NCBI GenBank assembly: GCA_003290165.1
Contig: QNQO01000799.1
Coordinates: 434,001 to 498,000 of the forward strand
Length of the DNA stretch: 64,000 nt
DNA from: Berberis thunbergii
Taxonomy: Eukaryota > Streptophyta > Magnoliopsida > Ranunculales > Berberidaceae
Direction: 5' to 3'
The stretch's first letter is position 1; the number at the start of each line of letters is the position of its first letter. Position numbers and translations under genes: made by a program. Shown here piece after piece: positions 11,180-20,092 of the stretch. The notes below the pieces were generated by a model. That model made no database searches, was not told where the DNA came from, and was given only the letters and a program-made list of their open reading frames with translations.

Positions 11180-13095
11180 TATAAACGTATTGTAGTGTTA
11201 ATAGCAATGTATTGCACTATTCTTTTCTACAAGCAGCAGTGCTCGATTCATCTTCAGCAAAATGAGGTATTAGTTGATATTTATAAAAAGCTTTAAGCTA
11301 GTGGAAGGAAATAAGTCATAAATCATGTGTAGGCTGATGGGCACATCAAAAGTAGACTTGGTTTCAATACTCCTACAGTGGCAAGAACTAGAGACCACCG
11401 AAAAATGCCTAGAAATATATTGGATACCCCCAAGAGACAACCTCTTATAACCAATGCTTTAATACCATGTCAAATCGTCATTATAATAAAAGCTTGATCG
11501 AATAGCACAACCTAATAATAGTTTGATATGGTAAATTTAGGAGCTTAATTATTTTGATTATTTAATCTAGAGTTTCACCAATGGTATTGAAAAACCCATT
11601 CTCCTTTACCCCAAATACCAAACTTCTTACGTTTCCAATAATATTTGTCTAAACAGAATAATCAGTTCACATCTGTTACAATTTTTCTCCTCTAGAAATA
11701 CAGGATCTGCTATGTTGACCAACTCTTGTTTTCCTAACATAGTCCTATATACTGATTCAAATATCTGTTGAGGATACAAACATTAATAAAGAGTAATGCT
11801 TCGGTACATTCACAAATTTCGGTATGGTTTATCGACAGAAAGTTAACACCAACGTAACTTACCACAGTGTAGCCCTTCAAAAAAAAAAAAATTTACGACC
11901 CAATGTAACTTACCACCTAGCACGGCTTACGAAAGTTACCACTCACTTGAGTTACCTTTACCAACATTAAAACCTGAAGTTAATTGGATGCATAGAACTT
12001 TCATGAATAAAGGTTTCTGGTTCAAGTTTCAACAGTTGAAGGAAGCACACCAGAAGCAGGCCTAGCAACGAGCTTCAGTTCATTTTCTGAAGACGTTGGC
12101 TTCAACAAGAAAATAGTACTAGTAGTTCCAGAGAAGGTCTTGCAATAACTCTCTAAGCTCTTTGAACAGAATGGTACTCAGCAACAAGCTTCAACCTGAG
12201 AATAGGAACACACTAGTAGTTCCTGACAAGGTGGTAATAACTCTCTTAGCTCCAACACTATTGAACAGAACAGTTCTCTTAAGTTCAGTGACCACATCAG
12301 AAACAGTTTCAATGCTACTTATAAATTACGAATTGATGTTCTAGATTCAACTTTGGTCGCTTGAATATCCAGTTGCTCTTTGATCCCTGGTGAACTTGTC
12401 TTTCAATCTACTTTCCTCAATCTCCTAGGTTTCTCGCAAAACATATACAAATTACGAGTAATGACTTGCAACAAGTGACTAAATGAAGCTCAGGTTTTCA
12501 CCACTGGCATGGAGAAAGACCGAATTCCACTGAAGGGAACTATGAGCTATCTGTTAGAACAGTTCTCTTGACTATCATAGTGAAGAAGGATCCTCTCTGC
12601 TCTCTTGCGTCAAGAGTGTCCCTGAATAAGAGTCCTGAAATCTACAAGTGAGCAGTGAGCTTATCCATCAAAGGCATTCTGTGCTCTTTCTCATTCAACA
12701 CTTTTTGCGCTATCTCCTTATCATGAAGGAAGCCCATCATTTGCTGTTCTTCATCTACACAAGCTCTCAAAAGGGATTTCCTCCTCGTCTCCATAGGCTA
12801 TGTGACTCCCTCAACATCAACATTGATTTCTTTTGTTTCCCTTTGTTGTTGCCTTCAACAATTTCCCACTCATCTTTTGCTATTGTACGAGAATCTTCAG
12901 TGGCAATCCCTCAAACAAGATTGCTGTGAATGATCGTGTTGTTTTTATCAATAAAGCTAAAAGAAAAAAAAAGTGTTCAGGTAAAAATATATTGAAGTAA
13001 ATCTGTCTAGCAAAAGTTCCATAAAAGATTATGCATAGGTCAGTATGGCCAGCCACTAGCACAAGAGGCATGCTCTAAGAAGAACTTGCAACTGT
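11180..13095. other. Intergenic, unassigned; a ~95-bp imperfect direct repeat
   Basis: Two imperfect copies of a segment with ACTAGTAGTTCC ... AATAACTCTCT ... TTGAACAGAA occur around 12116 and 12210. A frame at 12648-12929 has no recognisable domain. No host gene could be supported. Confidence 0.4.
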
Positions 13096-13325
13096 TCAAA
13101 ATAAATAGCTTGAAACTTGCACAAAATAAAAGGCCCATAAGTTTCGTTGGAAGTTAAACTTTGTGCCTGTTGTCCAAGTACCCTGGACGCTTGGGTGTCT
13201 GGTCACATGCCTGGTCTTCAGCTTCACCACCTTCCTTCCAAGTGCATTCCTTAACCGGGTTGCATGGAGGAGTATGTCTTCTGGTGTTAAATTCTTTACG
13301 CAGACAACCCGCTCGTTCTTGTTCT
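13096..13325 (-). CDS. mL43 exon 3
   Basis: The AACAG acceptor ends at 13326, and the frame from 13325 completes the split codon left by exon 2. It encodes the conserved VVCVKN and [16 protein letters not shown] region and [10 protein letters not shown], the most conserved part of plant mL43. The stop TGA is at 13098-13096. Family proteins usually stop a few residues after TWTT; here AAGTTTAAC replaces what would be a stop if one more T were present. Confidence 0.85.
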
Positions 13326-16300
13326 CTGTTAAATGAAAAGGATGATATGTCAGATGGCATAAAATCTTTCAATTAAACAAATACAAAGTCCAACCAAGGT
13401 AACTGGTTTTGCAAAAGCAGGTATCAGCCACCACTATCTGTACGACTAAGCCATGGTGCAGCGAATACTTTTTAGCCAAGGCATCTTCACTGCAAGGAGT
13501 TCACTTTAAAACATTTGCAGCCTTTAAAAAAAATACATTTCTGCTGTCCTCACCATACGAGCTACCCATTAGAATGTTTAATTGATTGTCAGTGAATTAT
13601 TTGTAGTTCATGTCTAAGCCATCATCTTTGGCTTATATTGCAGTTGTGCAGCGCCCATGGGGCAAAAGTTGTCGGTCTAATTGGGATTGTGAGCAGTGTT
13701 AGTTAATCATAAATTGACGTAAATCATTAATTCATAATATTATATGTATTTAAATTAATAAATATGCATAATTTATACCCAAATTAAAAAAAAAACGAAT
13801 ATGTAAGAGTGCATTTTGATTCAATTTGTGAGTTTTTTAATAATAGAAAATGTCATTTATGAAGATTTATAAGTGGAAAATCATGGGATTTGTGGCTTAT
13901 GACTTATCATTATGTGTTCTACAACATAAAAATAATTGGTCATGATGACTTGCTGACCCCACTGTCCACTGAGTAATATCTTGTCCCTTGAGATATTAAC
14001 TCATACTCAACATTCATTCAATTCTAGAATCTTCTACTCCATTCCTTTGAAAAGTTCAGAAATAAGGGTGGTTTTATCTCGCTTGAACAAAGAAAAATAA
14101 GCTCAACAATGGCAACAACTTATGCCTTCTACCTCTCCCCATCTTCTACTTCTCTTCTTCTTCTTGTTTCTTCTTCTCCATCATCATCCTCTTCTTTTCT
14201 ATTCTGGTTTTAGGGTTTTGATTTTCACGTAAGTTAGGGTTGAAGATCGAAGTAATCATGTTGTAGCAAGGTATAGGGTTTTGATTCTCAACCTTAAAAT
14301 CGCACGATTCTGTTGTGAGTCACGATTCTGCTATACTGCACTTCAATTGCATGCGATTTTGCATGATTTAGTTAAGATGCTATTTAAACACCAATTTGAA
14401 CCGTTTGTTGCACGAATCGAGTCAAATCACGATTTTTCAATGATTTGAACAACACTGATTGAGCATGAATGGATGGTCAGGATTCATTGAACCGACTACA
14501 ATGGAAAACCACTAGGTATTTCTAATATTATGGAGCCCTCGCTGTAACATTTGAAAAGCTCATCAGCAAGTACTAGGGTATCAATTACATAGCTACTCAA
14601 ACCATAATTTTCATTAAAAAGGTAAATACTATATGGAGGAAGACAAAAAAACTTACTGTAAGAAGCTTTCAGATGTGGGTGCTGACCACGTATCATTTCT
14701 GTAACCACCTCTAACTGAGGATTTGCTTGTTTAAACTCCGGCAAATGAGACTCCATAAATGCCCTAGGATATAATCAGCAAACTGTTAACAATACAAAGA
14801 GTTCAAACGAGACGAGACAAGACTTCTGCAAAGCTAATATAAAAACTTACATATATCTGAATGGGTTATCAACCATTGAGATTTTTAAACAAATGTCATA
14901 CATATTAATTAGTGTGATCACATTTATATTTATTTGAATAGCCAACTGTCATCAAAAAATTATTAAAGTCTAAAAAATAATGTTTGAAGATTTTGATAAC
15001 AGTAAGGCTGTGTTTGGTTTCATGAAAAGAAGACAGGCAGTCTTTTTTTGCATACAACAACTAATTTTATGTTTGATCTACGGCTAGAAACAAAAAAATG
15101 TAATATCCTTTACTCAGTTCTCAGAACTTCAGTGAAAACCCATCACTCTTAGAAGTTGCATCTGGAATTTTGAGTAAATAATAAGGGTGTGTTTGGTTTC
15201 GTGAAAAGAAGACAGGCAGTCTGTTTTTTGGCACAGAACAACTAATTTTATGTTTCATTAACAGCTGGAAACAAAAAAAATGTAATATCCTTTACTCGGT
15301 TCTCAAAACTTTGGTGAAAACCCATCACTCTTTAGAAGTTGCATCTGAAATTTAGACTTCATATCCGAAACGCAGTAACGATGTGACTAGAAAGTCATTC
15401 AAAACTTGATCAAAGAACCAGCGTTTATTGAAGAAGCAATAGAGTCGATTACAAAAAGTACTAGTTTGAAAGACTCGTTGGAATTGAGTAAATAATAAAG
15501 CCATATAAACTAAATTAACGATTTTCCACTTCTAACCAAACCCTTTAAGTACCCTTCCATGCATCACTGTCCAAAGTAAAAAAAAAAATGGCTCAAGGGA
15601 CTTTTGGAATCAGATGAACTTGTGACAATGTTCAACAAATTGGCCGTGCACATTGAGGTTTGTTGAACAGATTGGCCGCGCAAATTGATTACATTGATGT
15701 ATAGTACAAATCTTGATAGGGTCTTGCACGTCAATTTCAAGTCTTGGCCATGCCCATACCTCCCTACCTTTGCTGATATCCACCTCTCTGCTTCCTCCCA
15801 AAAACCTTGGGACTCCTGAGGAATTACGTTTAGCTAAAAAATATCATGACAAAAGGGGGTGATAGGAAGCCCTGATTCCAGACACTGCCAAGATGAACTT
15901 AAAGAGCATTTCATAAAGTCTTTGCTAGGCACATTTGGGAACTGTTGATGACAGAATTCAAATTAATCTGCATTCCAGGGAGAATCTGATGAAATTGGGT
16001 AATTTGGTTAATAGTTAAGATGTTAGTAATTAGGCTGGATATACTATCGCCCATATTGAAGTTAGGGCACTAGCCTAGGGTTAGGTTAGATAGATTGCTT
16101 GCCAGATAAGCCAATAGGTATGATTGTAGTTGGCTTTTGGTTTATGTTATGTATCTTTTCTTTTGAAGGTTTAATCTTAGTTGTAGGTTAGATTACATAA
16201 TTTGGTATCAAAGCCAAAACGCTTCTATTGTGTATGCCGACACAAACCAAATCCTCAAAGCATGCATAAGAAAAAGCTTCGAAGATGACTGAACAAGAGA

Positions 16301-19300
16301 GATCTAGAGCCATAAAAGCAAGGAAGTACGGACTCCATTTTTTACATCTTCTTATTCTCTATGTTTTTTCTTCTTTATTTCTTTTCCAGCACAATTTGTG
16401 CTTCATTTTCATCTTCATACTTCTTGTTCTTTTTTATTTAAATTCTTTCTTTGTTAAATTAATGTTTATGTTCATATGAATTACATAAAAAAGGTATGAT
16501 GATTGTTGTCATGTCCTAATTTTTGGAAAATTATTGAGTCGGCGTGTTGTATCCGTGTCCGACACGACACGCGTGCCTGTGTTTGTGCATCCTTGCATGG
16601 AAGCCATGGAATGATGAAAAACAGGGAAGGAAACCATGGAAACCAAGTGGGCAAGACAAAAAGATTGGTAGAGATGGAACAGATGCTCAGCCGCGAAAGA
16701 AAATAAGAGGTGTCATAGAGGTGAGTGGACTAAAAGATTAGCAATGCAACAATGGATTTAAACGGAGGTTACACCAGTTGCCAAAGAGGAGATGAAGAAG
16801 ATTCAACAAACTCCCGTTCGCAAGCAAAACCAACCATCCACAAGACTACCGAGAACCCACACAGAGAACACGACGGCGCCGCAGGGCCGATCGGCAACAC
16901 CGAGGTCGTCCCTCCCCAACATAGGATCCCCCTCCACACACCTCCGCCCTACCCGCATTCCTGGGTGGGTTCCTTCCTCAACCACAGTCTTTTCCATCAC
17001 CCCCTTCTCCTCGATCTCTCCTTTAAACCCTAACCTTCAACCACTATGTCATCTCAATTCCTAATCATTCTCACCAAGCCTTTGGGCAAGCCGTTTTAAA
17101 TCCTACTTCAAATAGCTGGCCGAATCCTAATTTTATAGCACATTACCAACTTCCTAATCCATTCGCTATACCTCCATATCACCCCAGCCCTCCACAAATT
17201 CATCCAATTGATTCCCAAAAAGAGGCACAAGCAATGTTTGATATCTCTCCGTAGGAGTCGGTTGCAGATCCGACTGAATATCCACAGATTACGTCAGACA
17301 TTGGGTAGATCAACATAGAAACCCACATTCACTATGGCCGTTTGTGCAACATAGAAGACAAGTTCGAGCACTCTGGAGACGAGATGGAGGTGTTAGGAGA
17401 GGCGGACATTAGCCTTTTTTTGTCCTCATTTAGGTGATTAGGCTTATGGGTGCGATCACTTTGAATAGATGACCAACTTGCAATGTTGTTGGTTGCTATG
17501 GAACAACAAAATGATAATAATTTTGAAGTTAGACGTGCCTGCGTATGATGGTGTTAAATTTGGTGATGCTTTTATGGACTGATCTATGAAATAGATCGTA
17601 TTTTGAAACTTAAGAAAATGCGGGGTCCGAAAGCAATCAAGTTGGTGGTCACAAAGAGGAAAAGTATGCATGAAGAAATGCTATGCATTTACCCCCGTGA
17701 CAACATGGGATGATTTACGTGACTTGATGTATGCAACCTTTGTACCTTGGATTATGAACGTGACCTCTTTAGCAGATTGATGGCAATTACTCAGAATGGC
17801 GCACAACTAATGATTAAGCGACTGAATTTCGAATTTTAATAGCCAAGCGAAGCCTCAAGTATCATAACGCCATACCACTTATCGCTTTTACTATGGCTTG
17901 GATGCACGAATTAAATCTACTTTGGCTTTAGAGAAACTTGATACTCATTTATTTGTAGATAACATGGCTAAGCGACCAAAAAATAAGCTTGTGCTTCATA
18001 ATCGGATGGAAAAGAAACCTTATGTGACTCCAGTACTTACTTTCCACATCGACCTGCATTTGATGCTTCCCGTAAATGCTTTAGATGTGGCCAACCTGGA
18101 CATATTCGAAGTAATTGTCCAAAAGGAAAGTTTTTCCTTTTAACTGATGAGCTAGAAGCGCAAGAAGACATGGAACATGGTGTACCTCCGAATGATGGTA
18201 ACGACAAACTAATTTCTTCGATACTAAGGGCTCGACATGCACCCTTGAAGCTTGTGGACAAGCTTCTCAAGTCGGGGAAGATGATGAAATTAGATAATTT
18301 GGTTAATAGTTAAGATGTTAGTAATTGGGTTGGATATAGTAAAGCCCATATTGAAGTTAGGGCACTGCCCATATTAGAGTTAAATTAGATATATTGTTTG
18401 TCAAAGAAGCTAGTAGGCCCTATAAATAAGGCATGAAGTTATGATTGTAGTTGCCTTTTAATTGAATATGAAAATGTCGTGTTATTATCTTTTCTTTTGT
18501 AGGTTTAATCTTAGTTTTAGGTTAGATTACATAAAAATCCAAATGCAGTTAGTACAAAGGGGGGATGAGAGCCTCAATTTGTTAGGGAGCTGAATCTGTA
18601 GTTGTGCACATTGTATCTTGGGCTTTGTGGAAAGAAGAAACATTAGGATATTCAAGGGAAAGAACTAACACTGAAAATCTATTCAATATGATCAAGGAGG
18701 ATAGTTGAAGATGGGGCTCAACCTTCAAGATTTACTAAGGGGTCCCTTGATCAGTTTATATGTAGATGTGTAATGTGATTTTAGCTTCTTTTGGGTTGAA
18801 AATCAGTGTTGTCTAAATCTTATAATTCAAATCAAATCGCGTACAAGTCAATTTAAATCGGATGAAAAAATTGGAAATAAACAAATCATACAACTTAATT
18901 TGCAAGTCCCACGAGACTTTTCAAAGCTTTTAAAGTTTTTTTTTTTTTTTTTTTTGGGGGGGGGGGGGGGTTATTAATTGTTGCACATTTAAAATATCAT
19001 TAAATTCAAAAGTCTTAATAAAACTTACTATATATGATATCATTTCTGATACGATTCAAAGTTCAAGAATCTATTAATGGTCATCTAAGGCTAAGGGGGC
19101 GTACTAATTTATGACTCAACTACCTTGGTTGAAACCACCTATTGTGTCCCCCCCCCCCCCCCAACCACCAAAAAAATCTTTAGTGACAGCACAAGTCTCT
19201 TGCAAATTTTCAGTCACAGCTAAAAGAATATTTAGTTTATATTACTAATATTAATTATTATTTTTCCTGCCTGCAATTACACCATAAGCTAGATTTCCAC

Positions 19301-19828
19301 TCATCTTGGGACAAAACAAAGAGATCAGATGTCTATCTTATTCCTGTCAATACAAGCTAATGCAATCACATCATAAACCAATTTACAAAGCACTACGCTT
19401 AAGCCTCTTAAGAGTTATGCTATTTGAAAAAATAACTAAGCAGCACAACAAGGTCCAAAGTGTATCATAAACTAAATACAAACCACTCTTACTACAAGCC
19501 ATTAGACAAATTGATGGTTAAGGAAGACCATATTATAAAGAGAAAATAAATAAATATGAGGATAAGTATTGAGTGACATGTGGCAAGCCATCTCTATGAA
19601 CTTTTGTAATTATTTATGAACTGGATGCAACAAATAACGCTCACTTCAAAGTTTGATAAACCAATTGTTTTTGCAGTCTTGTATTCAATTTTTGTAAACA
19701 AATATATTCATCAACAATCAGTAGAACAAATGAGTGATATAAAACCAACCTGATACCACGACTACTACCCCCCAGTCAGAATAGCTCACGATCAGTTTCT
19801 GAAGTTGCCAAACCCCTCTCAGAGCCAT
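13096..19828 (-). CDS. Mitochondrial large-subunit ribosomal protein mL43 (MRPL51/MRPL43-like), 3 exons
   Basis: This gene encodes a thioredoxin-fold (L51/S25/CI-B8 domain) component of the mitochondrial ribosome. Exon 1 (19828-19750) encodes [19 protein letters not shown] and then a G-rich stretch. Exon 2 (14763-14657) encodes [20 protein letters not shown] and [15 protein letters not shown]. Exon 3 (13325-13096) encodes [40 protein letters not shown] and [16 protein letters not shown]. Splice sites are GT-AG: GTTGGT donor at 19749, CCTAG acceptor ending at 14764, GTAAGT donor at 14656, AACAG acceptor ending at 13326. The phases agree between all exons. Two oddities stand out. Exon 1 has six G after the Trp T where the family frame ([10 protein letters not shown]) needs seven, a one-base frameshift. 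The reading frame also runs about 16-17 codons past the usual C-terminus. Introns are 4986 and 1331 bp. Identification is from recalled family sequence. Confidence 0.85.
13326..14656 (-). other. mL43 intron 2
   Basis: A 1331-bp GT-AG intron. It contains CTT-rich low-complexity sequence near 14140-14200 and no recognised gene. Confidence 0.75.
14657..14763 (-). CDS. mL43 exon 2
   Basis: The CCTAG acceptor ends at 14764 and a canonical GTAAGT donor starts at 14656. It encodes [11 protein letters not shown] and [20 protein letters not shown], the central part of the thioredoxin-like domain. The first base completes the Arg codon begun at the end of exon 1. Confidence 0.85.
15006..15362. repeat. 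~180-bp tandem duplication, MITE-like
   Basis: Two copies begin GGCTGTGTTTGGTTTCATG (15006) and GGGTGTGTTTGGTTTCGTG (15185). Both contain GAAGACAGGCAGTCT, TGTAATATCCTTTACTC and GAAAACCCATCACTC. The GTGTTTGGTTT start resembles plant MITE termini, but no matching inverted end was found. GAGTAAATAATAA recurs at about 15171 and 15486, bordering the duplicated block. Confidence 0.7.
15987..16197 (+). repeat. 5' LTR of gag-only element (lacks TATA segment)
   Basis: 211 bp, TG...CA ends. Relative to the 3' LTR it lacks the segment with CCCTATAAATAAGGC, which includes the likely TATA box. Confidence 0.78.
16199..16214 (+). other. Primer binding site (tRNA-iMet)
   Basis: TTGGTATCAAAGCC immediately downstream of the 5' LTR matches the 3' end of initiator Met-tRNA with one change from TGGTATCAGAGC. 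Confidence 0.7.
17300..18281 (+). pseudogene. Ty3-like gag remnant with zinc knuckle
   Basis: Frames broken by stops contain [15 protein letters not shown] and [16 protein letters not shown], typical of the Ty3/gypsy capsid region. Near 18070-18120 follows the knuckle [14 protein letters not shown] (CX2CX4HX4C), which binds RNA in nucleocapsid. Multiple frame changes make it inactive. Confidence 0.75.
18282..18531 (+). repeat. 3' LTR of gag-only element
   Basis: 250 bp, starts TGATGAAATTAG and ends GGTTAGATTACA. It retains a TATA-like TATAAATA absent from the 5' LTR. Confidence 0.78.
18936..18970 (+). repeat. T20-G15 homopolymer junction
   Basis: A run of 20 T is followed directly by 15 G in mL43 intron 1. 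A C15 run lies about 180 bp downstream (19148-19162), so the two could pair as a hairpin. These lengths are prone to assembly error. Confidence 0.8.
19148..19162 (+). repeat. C15 homopolymer
   Basis: Fifteen C in a row, complementary to the G15 run at 18956-18970. Confidence 0.8.
19750..19828 (-). CDS. mL43 exon 1 with apparent 1-bp frameshift
   Basis: The start ATG at 19828-19826 has G at -3 and +4. It encodes [19 protein letters not shown], the conserved plant mL43 N-terminus. A run of six G (19768-19773 on the complementary strand) replaces the seven needed to read GGSSRGIR and enter exon 2 in phase. The donor is AG/GTTGGT. An out-of-frame ATG lies 7 bases upstream (19835). Confidence 0.83.
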
Positions 19829-19844
19829 CACGCATCAAAGGTAC
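19829..19844 (-). promoter_or_regulatory. mL43 leader with overlapping upstream ATG
   Basis: An ATG at 19835-19833 (T at -3, weak context) opens a frame of about 19 codons that overlaps the mL43 start. The polypyrimidine-AG TTTTGTTTCCGAGGCAG just upstream could be a 5'-leader intron acceptor (inference). Confidence 0.4.
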
Positions 19845-19917
19845 TGCCTCGGAAACAAAATAGGAGAAGTTTCACTGAGATTAAAAGATAAATCTGATGT
19901 TAAACATATGCTGTCAC

Positions 19918-19921
19918 AATG

Positions 19922-19972
<51 letters not shown>

Positions 19973-20017
19973 CTTATCCGTGTATATATATCTTATATGT
20001 ATACATATATATATATA

Positions 20018-20048
<31 letters not shown>

Positions 20049-20092
20049 GTATGTGTATATATATCTTATCCGTGTATATATATCTTATCCAG
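19918..20092. repeat. (TA)n/(TG)n compound microsatellite upstream of mL43
   Basis: Alternating TATATA and TGTGTG tracts with interspersed CTTATCCGTG. It lies 90-265 bp upstream of the mL43 start on the minus strand. Tyr/Ile/Cys/Val-rich reading frames here are artefacts. Confidence 0.9.

Larger units (their letters stand above)
15987..18531 (+). mobile_element. Small non-autonomous LTR retrotransposon with gag remnant only
   Basis: Direct repeats TGATGAAATT...GGTTAGATTACA form LTRs at 15987-16197 and 18282-18531. A primer binding site (TTGGTATCAAAGCC, matching initiator Met-tRNA) follows the left LTR, and a purine tract (CGGGGAAGA) precedes the right one. The 2.1-kb interior has a degenerate Ty3-like gag but no protease, RT or integrase, so mobilisation would have needed a helper. 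It sits inside mL43 intron 1, opposite to the gene. Its left LTR is about 40 bp shorter than the right. A clear 5-bp target duplication was not resolved. Confidence 0.8.
14764..19749 (-). other. mL43 intron 1 (4986 bp)
   Basis: A long intron that hosts a ~180-bp tandem duplication (15006-15360), a gag-only LTR element (15987-18531), and G15 and C15 runs at 18956-18970 and 19148-19162. Confidence 0.75.

Noticed and set aside
13154..13372. 72-codon minus-strand frame starting MKDFMPSD
   Set aside because: It is the wrong frame over mL43 exon 3; the conserved protein is read in another frame.
16752..17064. Proline/threonine-rich overlapping frames
   Set aside because: They lie within the gag-only LTR element's leader and lack any domain; two overlapping frames suggest composition bias.
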